NCBI GenBank assembly: GCA_934162535.1
Contig: CAKPJC010000009.1
Location: 8,596 to 72,595 of the forward strand
Length of the DNA: 64,000 nucleotides
Direction of reading: 5' to 3'
Origin: an uncultured Clostridia bacterium
GTDB lineage: Bacteria; Bacillota; Clostridia; TANB77; CAG-508
Shown: positions 27,366 to 35,793 of the stretch, in pieces
Numbering within the stretch: position 1 is the first letter of the stretch
How the letters are laid out: each line of letters opens with the position of its first letter
Made by a program: the position numbers and the translations under genes
Notes under the pieces: model-generated
Told to the model about the DNA's origin: nothing
Database searches by the model: none
The model's input: the letters and a program-made list of their open reading frames with translations, nothing else

Positions 27366-27674
27366 ATGAAAGTAATAACATTATGTGGAAGCTTAAAGTT
27401 TCAAAAAGATATGATGATTGTTGCAGAAAAAATGGCTTTAGAAGGTAATTGTATTCTTACACCAGTTTATCCAATATTAGAAAACTGTGAAAGAACAGAT
27501 GAACAATTAGAAAAACTTAAACAAGCGCATTTTAAAAAGATAGAATTATCTGACGCAATATTAGTAATAAATGTAAATAATTATATAGGCAATAGCACGA
27601 ACTTAGAAATAGAATATGCAAAAAAGTTAGAAAAAGAAATAATATATTATACAGATTTAATAAAAGAAAATTAA
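27366..27674 (+). CDS. Nucleoside 2-deoxyribosyltransferase-like protein (DUF4406 type)
   Basis: 102 residues. VITLCGSLKFQKDM at the N-terminus and DAILVINVNNYIGNSTNLEIEYA are the GS loop and the catalytic E-x-x-Y/A region of the deoxyribosyltransferase fold. Such small proteins cleave or sense nucleosides or nucleotides. GTGAGGAG precedes the ATG. It heads an operon of nucleotide- and modification-related genes running to 30708. Confidence 0.8.
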   Translation: MKVITLCGSLKFQKDMMIVAEKMALEGNCILTPVYPILENCERTDEQLEKLKQAHFKKIELSDAILVINVNNYIGNSTNLEIEYAKKLEKEIIYYTDLIKEN

Positions 27675-27703
27675 ATAATGAAGTTTTAAAGGAGAATTAT
27701 AAT

Positions 27704-28552
27704 ATGGCTGAATTATGGGATATATATGATATTAATAAAAAGAAAATTGGTAGAACAGCCGAGAGAGATGTATACCAATTTAAAGAAGGAGAGTACCATA
27801 TTGTAGTAACAGGAATTATAATGAATTCTAAAAATGAAATTCTTATAAGTAAAAGAGCAGAATACAAAAAATTTGGATTGATGTGGGAATGTAATGGAGG
27901 ATCAATTCTAGCAGGAGAAACAAGTTTAGAAGGAATTATTAGAGAATTAAAAGAAGAATTAGGAATTGAATTTTCTAAGAAAGAAGCAATATTTTTAAAA
28001 GAAATAAGAAGAGATAAAATACCACCAGATTTTAAGGATTTATGGTTATTTAGAAGAAATATAGATGAAAAAGAAATAACTTTCCCTGATGGAGAATCAA
28101 TTGAGACAAAATGGGTTACTATAAATGAATTTATAAAAATGTATGAAAATAAAGAAATAATTCCTACAGTTGATTTTGGAATAGAGGAATATCATAGAGC
28201 ACTAAGTTTAAGACAGATAGAATCATATAAGTATATTGGAAATACAGTTAAAGTAAAAATAGATAGACCTTTAAATAGTAAGCATCCAAAACATAACTTT
28301 GTATATCAATTAAATTATGGATTTGTACCTAACACAATTAGCGGTGATGGAGAAGAGTTGGATTGTTATGTCTTAGGCATTGATAAAGCAATAGAAAATT
28401 TTGAAGGAAAGTGTATAGCGGTGATACATAGAACTAATGACAATGATGACAAATTAATTGTTGTACCAGAAGGAAAAAATTATACTGATGAAGAAATAAG
28501 AGAGTTAACTAATTTTCAAGAACAATATTTTGAAAGTGAAATTATAAAATAG
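27704..28552 (+). CDS. NUDIX hydrolase fused to an inorganic-pyrophosphatase-like domain
   Basis: 282 residues. Residues 1-165 are a NUDIX domain of the isopentenyl-diphosphate-isomerase-like type (LWDIYDINKKKIGR start; NUDIX box GGSILAGETSLEGIIRELKEELG). Residues 175-282 resemble a soluble inorganic pyrophosphatase (YKYIGNTVKVKIDRPLNSKHP, then GEELDCYVLGI with the D-x-x-D-like metal site). The fusion would hydrolyse a nucleoside diphosphate derivative and perhaps the released pyrophosphate; the substrate is unknown. AAGGAGA site. Confidence 0.78.
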   Translation: MAELWDIYDINKKKIGRTAERDVYQFKEGEYHIVVTGIIMNSKNEILISKRAEYKKFGLMWECNGGSILAGETSLEGIIRELKEELGIEFSKKEAIFLKEIRRDKIPPDFKDLWLFRRNIDEKEITFPDGESIETKWVTINEFIKMYENKEIIPTVDFGIEEYHRALSLRQIESYKYIGNTVKVKIDRPLNSKHPKHNFVYQLNYGFVPNTISGDGEELDCYVLGIDKAIENFEGKCIAVIHRTNDNDDKLIVVPEGKNYTDEEIRELTNFQEQYFESEIIK

Positions 28553-28563
28553 AATGTGAAATT

Positions 28564-28881
28564 ATGGATAATAAATATATAATCATAACTACTACATTTG
28601 AGAATAAAGAAGAAGCAAATAAAATAATCGAAATATTATTAGAAGAAAGACTAGTTAGTTGCTGTCAACTTAGTCATATAGAAAGTTCTTATCAGTGGAA
28701 AGGAAAAATAGAACACACTAATGAGCTACTATTGCAGATGAAATCAAAAAAAGAGTTATTTAAGGAAATTGAAAAAGTAATATTAGAGAATCATAGTTAT
28801 GAAATTCCACAATTAGTTGCTTATGATATAGTAGATGGTTTTAAAGAATATTTAGATTGGATTGGAGAGGAAACTAAATAA
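28564..28881 (+). CDS. cutA: CutA-like protein
   Basis: 105 residues, full length for the family: IIITTTFENKEEANKIIEILLEE at the N-terminus, LVSCCQLSHIESSYQWKG in the middle and HSYEIPQLVAYDIVDG near the C-terminus. CutA forms PII-like trimers, named for divalent-cation tolerance though the role is unsettled. It begins 12 bases after the NUDIX gene. Confidence 0.9.
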   Translation: MDNKYIIITTTFENKEEANKIIEILLEERLVSCCQLSHIESSYQWKGKIEHTNELLLQMKSKKELFKEIEKVILENHSYEIPQLVAYDIVDGFKEYLDWIGEETK

Positions 28882-28896
28882 GGAATAGGAGCGGAT

Positions 28897-29316
28897 ATGG
28901 ATTTTGATAGAATGAAACATAGTTTAGCAGTAGCCAGAAAAATGGTAGAGATAGGTAATAAATTAGAACTAAATAAAGAACAATTACATGAATTATTTAT
29001 ATTGGGATTTAATCATGATATAGGATATGAATTCGGAACTAATGAAAGTCATAATATCATAGGTGGGAATATGTTAAAAAATAGTGGATATAAATATTGG
29101 CAAGAAGTTTATTATCATGGCAATCCAGAAGCAGGTTACAATTCATTATATTTAGACATCTTAAATGAAGCGGATATGAAAATTAATAAATATGGTAAAG
29201 ATGTTGGATATGAAAAAAGATTAGAAGATATAAGAAATAGATATGGTAGTGATGCGGTTCAATATAATGATGCATTAAAAATAATAGATTACTTAGAAAA
29301 CAGGAGAAGATTATGA
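28897..29316 (+). CDS. HD-domain phosphohydrolase
   Basis: 139 residues. MKHSLAVARKM gives the first His and GFNHDIGYEFG the HD pair; YYHGNP and LNEADMKIN supply further metal ligands. These proteins remove phosphate from nucleotides or similar small molecules. AGGAG site before the ATG; the stop codon overlaps the next start by ATGA. Confidence 0.85.
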   Translation: MDFDRMKHSLAVARKMVEIGNKLELNKEQLHELFILGFNHDIGYEFGTNESHNIIGGNMLKNSGYKYWQEVYYHGNPEAGYNSLYLDILNEADMKINKYGKDVGYEKRLEDIRNRYGSDAVQYNDALKIIDYLENRRRL

Positions 29317-29696
29317 AAGTATTAACAATAAAGCAACCATGGGCAACATTAATAATGCAGGGTGATAAAAAATTTGAATTTAGAAGTTGGCAAACTAAAT
29401 ATAGAGGAGATTTACTAATTCATGCAGGAAAAGGAATAGATAAAGAAGCAATGAAAAGATTATCAAAATATCTTCCGAAAGAATTGCCAGTAGGAAAAAT
29501 ATTAGGAAAAGTAACATTAGTAGATTGCATAAAATGTGATGATGATTTCAAAGGAGAATGTTTAAAAGAGAATAAAGATGTTTATGCTAAAAGCACATTT
29601 ATTGAAAAATTTGCATGGCAGCTGGAGAATGTAGAAGTATTTGATGAACCGATAGAGGCAAAAGGAAAATTGAGTTTGTGGGAGTATGATATATGA
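29313..29696 (+). CDS. ASCH-domain protein
   Basis: 127 residues. MKVLTIKQPWATLIMQGDKKFEFRSW is the ASCH/PUA-like start, with the G-x-K-x-x-E-x-R motif (GDKKFEFR), followed by LLIHAGKG. ASCH proteins bind RNA or act as small amidohydrolases on modified nucleosides. Translationally coupled to the HD gene upstream and to the methyltransferase downstream through ATGA overlaps. Confidence 0.9.
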   Translation: MKVLTIKQPWATLIMQGDKKFEFRSWQTKYRGDLLIHAGKGIDKEAMKRLSKYLPKELPVGKILGKVTLVDCIKCDDDFKGECLKENKDVYAKSTFIEKFAWQLENVEVFDEPIEAKGKLSLWEYDI

Positions 29697-30271
29697 AAAA
29701 TATAGAAAGATATTATAAAAATACAACAGATGCAAAACCTAATTATACTATAAAAAAATTTATTGAATTGAAAATCAAACCAGGAAATGCAATTGAACTT
29801 GGATGTGGAGCAGGAAGAGATACGGTATGTTTAATAAAAAATGGATGGAATGTAACGGGAATAGATAAAGAAAATGTTGAATCAAGAATTGCAGCAAAAT
29901 TAGAAACAGAAGAATTAAAACAGTTTAAATTTTTAAAGCGAAAATTTGAGAAAATTGAATTAGAAAGTAATAATTTGGTAGTTGCTAATTTTAGTCTTCC
30001 ATTCTGCAATAAAAGTGATTTTAAAAAATTATGGAATAAAATAGATGATAGTATTTTAAAAGATGGATATTTTGTTGGTAATTTCTTTGGAGATAACGAT
30101 GAATGGAAAAATACAAAAGAAAAAATGACCTTCTTAACAAAAGAACAGGTAATAGAATTATTTAAAAATTTTGAAATTATAGAGTTTAATGAAGTAGAAA
30201 AAGATGATTTTACCGGTTTAGGGAAAATGAAACATTGGCATATATTTAATGTAATAGCAAAGAAAATTTAG
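29693..30271 (+). CDS. SAM-dependent class I methyltransferase
   Basis: 192 residues. The SAM-binding motif I is AIELGCGAGRDTVCL; motif II is NVTGIDKENV. The C-terminus GLGKMKHWHIFNVIAKK is typical of TehB-like small methyltransferases. The substrate is not evident. Overlaps the ASCH gene by 4 bases, so it belongs to the same operon. Confidence 0.85.
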   Translation: MKNIERYYKNTTDAKPNYTIKKFIELKIKPGNAIELGCGAGRDTVCLIKNGWNVTGIDKENVESRIAAKLETEELKQFKFLKRKFEKIELESNNLVVANFSLPFCNKSDFKKLWNKIDDSILKDGYFVGNFFGDNDEWKNTKEKMTFLTKEQVIELFKNFEIIEFNEVEKDDFTGLGKMKHWHIFNVIAKKI

Positions 30272-30297
30272 AATTATTATAATTTAAGGAGATTAGT

Positions 30298-30708
30298 ATG
30301 GTAAGAGAAATAGTAAAAGATGTAATGTTTTTATCACAAAAAGCCGAAAAAGCAACAGAGAAAGATAAATATATAGCAAATGACTTACTAGATACATTAA
30401 AGGCTAATAGGGATAGATGTGTAGGACTTGCCGCAAATATGATAGGATACAACAAAGCAATAATTTGTGTATCAGGTGGATTGTATGATTTTGTAATGAT
30501 AAATCCTGTTATTACGAGTAGAAGCGGAGAGTATGAAACAGAAGAAGGTTGTTTGTCTTTACTTGGAGAAAGAAAATGTAAAAGGTATAAAGAAATTGAG
30601 GTTGATTATTTGGATATAAATTTTAATAAACAACATGGAAAATATACTGAATTTGTTGCCGAGATAATACAACATGAGATTGACCATACAAATGGGATAA
30701 TAATATAA
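30298..30708 (+). CDS. Peptide deformylase-like protein
   Basis: 136 residues. The three deformylase motifs are present: GLAANMIG (the usual Gln is Asn), EGCLSL with the metal-binding Cys, and HEIDH with its two His ligands and catalytic Glu. Deformylase removes the N-formyl group from nascent proteins. Shorter than the main cellular enzyme; the Gln-to-Asn change marks it as the short clostridial variant, perhaps with another substrate. AAGGAG before ATG 30298. Confidence 0.85.
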   Translation: MVREIVKDVMFLSQKAEKATEKDKYIANDLLDTLKANRDRCVGLAANMIGYNKAIICVSGGLYDFVMINPVITSRSGEYETEEGCLSLLGERKCKRYKEIEVDYLDINFNKQHGKYTEFVAEIIQHEIDHTNGIII

Positions 30709-30715
30709 TTATAGA

Positions 30716-30747
30716 AATAGTAATTACTTAAGTAGTTGCTATTTTTT
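30716..30747 (+). terminator. Terminator of the 27.4-30.7 kb operon
   Basis: Imperfect hairpin AATAGTAATTACTT / AAGTAGTTGCTATT followed by T6, 8 bases after the deformylase stop. The next 150 bases hold a GC-richer patch (30820-30900) with C-runs and G-runs that could pair, but no gene. Confidence 0.7.
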
Positions 30748-30910
30748 CATGTGATAATCGGTATAGATTTAAAAAAATGTTGAAATATAAAAAAACATAT
30801 ACAGAAAAATATAAAAACACCCCCCGCCTTTAATTTCTACAAGATGAAAAGGGGGAACGGCGAGGGGAGTCATGTAAAAACTTTCGGGAAATAGGAAGGG
30901 GATGGGGTAA

Positions 30911-31502
30911 TTATTTCTTAGAAAGAGCTTCTAATAGTAACGATACAGCTAATGAAAAGCCTTCAATAAAGGACTCTTCAGCTTCAATATCAGACAATTC
31001 ATTCATACAATCTAATACATTTTGTCCAGTAGCATCATCTATTGCAGCGTGAATGGATGTTTTTTCTTTTCCAAACCATAAATGAATACAAGCATCCATT
31101 TGAAGTTCTTCTCCAAAATATTGGCACCTAGATTGTCTTGGATGAGCATCTTCAGATAACACTAATTTACTTTTTAATATTTCCTTTTCTTTTTTACTAG
31201 CTTTCTTCATATCTTCTTCTAGTTTTTTTCTAAATTTCTTTTTTGTAGATTTATGAGTTCGAGGAGAAAAAATATATTTATCTCTCAGGATTACTCTTAC
31301 TTCGTCTACAGATATTTTTATGTTTTCTCTAGTTTCTAAATATTCTTTAAAATCTGTATAAGTACAATCAAAATATTTAGAAGTATATAATAGTTCAATT
31401 AAGTTTTACTGCAGCTCTTTGTTTATTACCATTTGTTTCTACTAATTTTCTTATAATTTTATACTTATATTCTTCATTCATTCTTAATTCTACCTTTCTC
31501 AT
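30911..31502 (-). pseudogene. Truncated ISNCY-like transposase fused to a DUF6809-like tail
   Basis: From 31502 leftward the frame matches the transposase at 46717-47772 (MRKVELRMNEEYKYK, then DAHPRQSRCQYFGEELQMDA). The HTH segment is deleted and shifts the frame near 31400. After IHAAIDDATG near 31020 the similarity ends and the frame continues into an unrelated tail (SFIEGFSLAVSLLLEALSKK) resembling the end of a DUF6809-type protein. A 99-residue chimera could be made from 31210, but function is unlikely. Confidence 0.8.
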
Positions 31503-31603
31503 AAGTACCTCCGATAGTTTTTACTGAGTTACTTATATCATAAATTTTAAAATTAAGACATTTTCTTAAATGATTTATTAAGACATTATCATAAATGAAT
31601 TAT
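31020..31603 (-). mobile_element. IS relic (ISNCY-like), left half lost
   Basis: Right end 31540-31603 matches the intact end of the IS at 46.6-47.9 kb, with two inner repeats containing ATTAAGACATT. The left end is gone at the junction near 31020. Confidence 0.75.
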
Positions 31604-31631
31604 AATCTAGATTTGAATTCTCAAAAAAACA

Positions 31632-31660
31632 TTGAAAAACCAACAAACATATGATATAAT
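31632..31660 (+). promoter_or_regulatory. Promoter of the Clp/M41 hybrid protease gene
   Basis: -35 TTGAAA (31632-31637), 17-base spacer, consensus -10 TATAAT (31655-31660), about 34 bases before the start codon. Confidence 0.85.
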
Positions 31661-31693
31661 GCTTGACATAACATGTTGAAAGGAGCATGTACT

Positions 31694-33796
31694 ATGAAAA
31701 TACGGTTATCAGAGGACGTAAAGCTAATAGTCCAACGACTAGTCGAAGAAACCGACAAGCAGGGACTGAAGCAAGCTGACACACTGTTATTATTCCAAAT
31801 TCTCATGGAAGAAAACAGCGATTTCAAGAACAGCATCAACTATTCCTCTGAACTCAGTCCAGAGGAAATCGACGAAATAGTAGTAATAGCGAGAGAAGAC
31901 ATGGGAGTATGTGAAAGTAAGCTCAGAATTCCGAAGGAAAAAACATATTTCGGAAACTTCTGCATGAAGGACGCCGAAATTCCCGAGGAAAAAAAGCAAA
32001 ACTTCACGTTCACGCAGGAATTAGCAGATGTATTCTACTGTGCAAAAGAGCAAACTCTTGAAACAGGGAGTTCTGACCTCGTAATAGAGGATATAATCTA
32101 CGAGATGTTAATCACTATGACATCTAATATGGGAATTCTTTTTGAAAGCATGAACATTGATGTCGAAAAAGTCATCAACATCTATAGATTCGAAGAAGGA
32201 CTCGAAGAAGAAATGCCTGTAGACGAGGACTATGGTGACGAACTCTTTGAAAAAGAGTATAATGAAGCAAGAGAAGAGAGGGCAAATCAAGAAATGGCTG
32301 AAAAAGAACAGGACAAAACATCAGAAGAAGGAGAAACTGACGAAGTCAAGGAAAAGAAGGTCAAACAAAAGAATGAAGGAAACTTCATTCCTAAGAGCCT
32401 GAAAGGGTGTTTGACTATCCTGAATGAGCAGTTTGAGGAAGGTTCAGACTGTGCCATTCGTGGTAGAGAAAAGGAGCTACAAGAGCTCTGGAAAACCATG
32501 ACCAAAAAAACCAAGAGGAATGTTATTCTCAAAGGTGAACCAGGTGTGGGCAAAACTTCTGTGGTCTATAAAATGACCTGCGACATCGTAAATGGAAATT
32601 GCCCCGAGATGTTCAAGGGATACAAGGTTCTTTCTCTCGATGTCAACAACATCGTATCTGGAACCATGTACCGTGGTCAAGCCGAAGAACGGTTTGAAAA
32701 GCTTGTTGCCATGATAAAAAAGCATGACAACATAATCCTCTTCATCGACGAGATTCATATGATCGTGGGAGCTGGTGCGACAGGGGGAAGCGATGGAACA
32801 GACAATCAAGACCTCTCAAACGCACTGAAGCCAATCTTGGCAGGAGATGATTGCATAATCATCGGTGCAACCACAACAGAAGAGTATCGAAAGGCCTTTG
32901 GTCGTCAAGGTGCTCTAAAGCGCCGGTTCCGTGAGATTATCGTGCAAGAGCCGAAAATCACGGAAGTCTATGACATGTTGAAGGACTCCATTAACCAATT
33001 AGAGCAATACCATGGAGTTACCATCTCCAGAAAGATGGTAGACAGAGTAATCTTCTACTCGTCGTGTTTTAATTACACGACGAGAAACCCGGACCGAACC
33101 AAAGATCTTATTGACCTTGCCATGGCAACAGCGAAGATGGATGGAAAATCCAAAGTGGACAAAGTATCTGTCATGAAGAATTTTGACTTCAACATCCGTA
33201 TGTTCAAGAAAATGAGTCAAGAAGATGTACTGTCAACCGCATACCATGAAGTGGGACACTTCATTCTGCACTACTTTACTGAAAACGTGAAGTACCAGAA
33301 CGTAACGGCCATCACTATAATCCCAACAGAGGATTATCTTGGGGCAAACGTATTCGACGATACTGATAAGCCACGAGCATTCGACAAAAGAAGAATTGTC
33401 GATGAAATCGCACTGTGTCTTGCTGGACGAAAAGCTCAAGAGATATTCTTGGGAGAAGAGCCAGACTCTGGAGCGACGTCTGATCTGGAAAAAGCCACAA
33501 CGCTGGCATACGAAATGATTACCAGATATGGTATCAGCGAAAAAATAGGCAAGAATCGTTGTTATATCAACGATGGTAAATGTAATATGCAGACTGAAGA
33601 AGTCATGAAGAGGGTCAACGAAGAGATTAATGCATTAATTAGTGCAGGAGAAAAGAGGGCATCAGAGCTTCTTCGTGCAAATGAAGACCTTGCAAGAGCA
33701 ATCGCTGAGCAGCTTATCAAGAAAGGCATGTTAAGTGCCAGTGAATTAAACGGTATCATTAAGAAGGTGCAGACAACACAACTGCAAACCGTGTAA
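31694..33796 (+). CDS. Clp-N/ClpA-type AAA+ ATPase fused to an FtsH-type M41 metallopeptidase
   Basis: 700 residues from ATG 31694 (AAAGGAG 8 bases upstream). Residues 110-165 look like a Clp N-domain (FTQELADVFYCAKEQTLETG). A ClpA/B/C D1-type AAA+ module follows: Walker A GEPGVGKT, MYRGQAEERF, Walker B ILFIDEIH, sensor IIIGATTTEEY and arginine finger KRRFREI. The last 200 residues are an M41 peptidase: HEVGH zinc site, then SGATSDLEKAT with the third ligand, as in FtsH. No membrane segment is present. FtsH normally has its own AAA type, so the combination is unusual. GC content is far above neighbours (the 60 bases from 32881 are 50% GC). Likely a cytosolic ATP-dependent protease acquired by transfer. 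Confidence 0.88.
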   Translation: MKIRLSEDVKLIVQRLVEETDKQGLKQADTLLLFQILMEENSDFKNSINYSSELSPEEIDEIVVIAREDMGVCESKLRIPKEKTYFGNFCMKDAEIPEEKKQNFTFTQELADVFYCAKEQTLETGSSDLVIEDIIYEMLITMTSNMGILFESMNIDVEKVINIYRFEEGLEEEMPVDEDYGDELFEKEYNEAREERANQEMAEKEQDKTSEEGETDEVKEKKVKQKNEGNFIPKSLKGCLTILNEQFEEGSDCAIRGREKELQELWKTMTKKTKRNVILKGEPGVGKTSVVYKMTCDIVNGNCPEMFKGYKVLSLDVNNIVSGTMYRGQAEERFEKLVAMIKKHDNIILFIDEIHMIVGAGATGGSDGTDNQDLSNALKPILAGDDCIIIGATTTEEYRKAFGRQGALKRRFREIIVQEPKITEVYDMLKDSINQLEQYHGVTISRKMVDRVIFYSSCFNYTTRNPDRTKDLIDLAMATAKMDGKSKVDKVSVMKNFDFNIRMFKKMSQEDVLSTAYHEVGHFILHYFTENVKYQNVTAITIIPTEDYLGANVFDDTDKPRAFDKRRIVDEIALCLAGRKAQEIFLGEEPDSGATSDLEKATTLAYEMITRYGISEKIGKNRCYINDGKCNMQTEEVMKRVNEEINALISAGEKRASELLRANEDLARAIAEQLIKKGMLSASELNGIIKKVQTTQLQTV

Positions 33797-33810
33797 AACA
33801 TAGTATATCC

Positions 33811-33840
33811 AAAAGGCAGAGGAAATTCCTCTGCCTTTTG
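33811..33840 (+). terminator. Terminator after the hybrid protease
   Basis: Perfect stem AAAAGGCAGAGGAA / TTCCTCTGCCTTTT, 14 base pairs, ending in a short T-run. Confidence 0.9.
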
Positions 33841-33912
33841 CTATAAAAATGTAACCTTATAGAAAAAAAAGACACTATAAAAGTGTAAGATATCTTATAA
33901 AGGAGCAAAAAA

Positions 33913-34437
33913 TTGAAAGAGAAAGAAATAAAGAACTATATAAAAGAAAATAAAATAGACTTAGGCAAAATAGTAGATGACTACACTCCATATATAAAAA
34001 GTGTAATAAACAATATGGTAAATGACAATTTATCAGAAGAGGATAAAGAAGAAATAATAACAGACACATTTTTTGTATTATGGAAAAGAAGCAATGAAGA
34101 ATATGAAATAAAGCTATTAAAGTCATATTTGGCAGGAATAGCAAAAAACTTAACAAAACAAAAACTAAGAAAAAAACAAAAGATTGTAGACATTAGTCAA
34201 TATGAAAATAATGAAGAATATAGCTATACAGAAACATATATAGAAGAAAGAAAAGACATAGACAAACTATTGAGAAAAATTAATAAATTAAAAGAACGAG
34301 ATAAGCAAATAATAAAAATGTACTACTATTTGGAAAAGTCTATAAAAGATATAGCTAAAGAACTTAATATGACAGAAACAAATGTAAAAACGAAATTACA
34401 TAGGATTAGAAAAAAGATTAGGAGGGAAATGGTATGA
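33913..34437 (+). CDS. ECF-type sigma-70 family RNA polymerase sigma factor
   Basis: 174 residues from TTG 33913 (AAAGGAG upstream). Region 2 is seen as EEIITDTFFVLWKRSNE and region 4 as LKERDKQIIKMYYYLEKSIKDIAKELNMTETNVK. It directs RNA polymerase to its own regulon. Its stop overlaps the next gene's ATG, which encodes a single-pass membrane protein, the usual sigma/anti-sigma arrangement. A TGTAACC at about 33850 could be an ECF -35 element for autoregulation, but this is weak. Confidence 0.88.
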   Translation: MKEKEIKNYIKENKIDLGKIVDDYTPYIKSVINNMVNDNLSEEDKEEIITDTFFVLWKRSNEEYEIKLLKSYLAGIAKNLTKQKLRKKQKIVDISQYENNEEYSYTETYIEERKDIDKLLRKINKLKERDKQIIKMYYYLEKSIKDIAKELNMTETNVKTKLHRIRKKIRREMV

Positions 34438-35600
34438 ATGAAAAAATAAAAGAGAAATTAAAAATGAAAATAGCTATATCACAAATGCAGGAAAAAGAAA
34501 AAATAACAATAAAAGAAAATGAAAAAAATCAAAAATTTAAAATATGTAAAAACACAAGAGAAGGAGAAAAGGATGAAATGAACAAAAAAGAAAAATTTGT
34601 AATAAAAAATATTGGTATAGCAGTATGTACGTTAATGTCATTATCTGGGGTAGTATTTGCAGGAAATAAAGTGATAGAAACAATCTGGAAAGAACCAGAA
34701 AAAATCAAATTTTCAGAAGAAATAACAGAAGAAGTAAGAAGAGAGAACATATCAAAACAAGAAGCAGAGCAAAAGGCAGTAGAAATGTTAGAAAAATTTT
34801 GTTTTAGCACCAATATAATAAAAACTAAAGAAATGAAAGACCCTATCTCAGATGAAATAACATATGTATTTTATACAGATGATGAATATGAAGTTCAAAT
34901 AACAGGAAGAGATGGAATATCTTACACTATAACTGACAACAAAATAAGAAAAAAAGATGACAGCAAAAAAATAACAGAAGAAGAAGCTAAAAAAAGGGCA
35001 GAGGAATATTGTAATAAATATGGAATAAATCTACAGGAGTATGAATTAACACAAATATGGTCAAATAATCCTGAAGGGTCTGGAAAGGGGGACGGAAATA
35101 ATATATGCATGACATATTCAAAAAAATATGATGGAATAACAAATCCATATCAAGCAGTAGGACTAACAATTCAAGCAGATGATATAAATAGGATTGGAAT
35201 GTTTAGAGTATATGAAAAGCCATTTGAAGATAATGAGATAAAAATAGGGGAAGAAGAAGCAAAACAAATAGCTGTAATGACAGACAAAAAAATTACTTCA
35301 GATGAGATTATAAATATTGAAGCAAAAAAAATGATAGTAAAAATGAATACAGATGCTTATGAGAGAATAAATAATATTGAAGAATACTATAAATCAAAAA
35401 AAGCGGGATATAAAGACAAACAATACTATTCAGTAGATGACAAGATAAGAAAAGCATGGGTAGTAACGATTTCATATAAAGATACCTATGGAGATGACAT
35501 ACAAAAAAGATATACACAAAGCAAATACAGCTATTTTATAGATGGAACAACAGGTGAAATCATTGGGGGACATATTATGAATTACACATTCGGCGAATAA
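34434..35600 (+). CDS. Membrane-bound anti-sigma-like protein with PepSY-like repeats
   Basis: 388 residues: a basic cytoplasmic N-terminus (1-60), one membrane segment (NIGIAVCTLMSLSGVVFAG, about 62-80), then an extracytoplasmic region with two or three PepSY-like units (SKQEAEQKAVEMLEKF, TEEEAKKRAEEYCNKYG, GEEEAKQIAVM). Such proteins hold the ECF sigma factor until an outside signal or proteolysis frees it. Coupled by ATGA to the sigma gene. The anti-sigma role is inferred from topology and position. Confidence 0.7.
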   Translation: MNEKIKEKLKMKIAISQMQEKEKITIKENEKNQKFKICKNTREGEKDEMNKKEKFVIKNIGIAVCTLMSLSGVVFAGNKVIETIWKEPEKIKFSEEITEEVRRENISKQEAEQKAVEMLEKFCFSTNIIKTKEMKDPISDEITYVFYTDDEYEVQITGRDGISYTITDNKIRKKDDSKKITEEEAKKRAEEYCNKYGINLQEYELTQIWSNNPEGSGKGDGNNICMTYSKKYDGITNPYQAVGLTIQADDINRIGMFRVYEKPFEDNEIKIGEEEAKQIAVMTDKKITSDEIINIEAKKMIVKMNTDAYERINNIEEYYKSKKAGYKDKQYYSVDDKIRKAWVVTISYKDTYGDDIQKRYTQSKYSYFIDGTTGEIIGGHIMNYTFGE

Positions 35601-35634
35601 TAAAAATCAAAAAAATATAATATATATTAGACGA

Positions 35635-35670
35635 TAAAACACTTTATGTATAATACATAGGGTGTTTTAT
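35635..35670 (+). terminator. Terminator after the anti-sigma gene
   Basis: Stem TAAAACAC / GGTGTTTTA around GTATAATAC, with A/T-rich flanks; usable on both strands. Confidence 0.7.
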
Positions 35671-35793
35671 TAAATATAAAAAAATAAGGTAAACATCGTA
35701 AACATAGCTTTTAGAAATCCACACTATGTGATATAATTGTGGAAATTAAGCTGAAAAATACAAAGCATCAATATGAAATAAAGATTTCATAAA

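Noticed and set aside
30820..30900. Non-coding RNA in the GC-richer patch
   Set aside because: C-runs and G-runs can pair, but no promoter, terminator or known family is evident.
33845..33900. ECF autoregulatory promoter
   Set aside because: TGTAACC is present, but no convincing -10 partner could be placed, so it is not listed as a feature.
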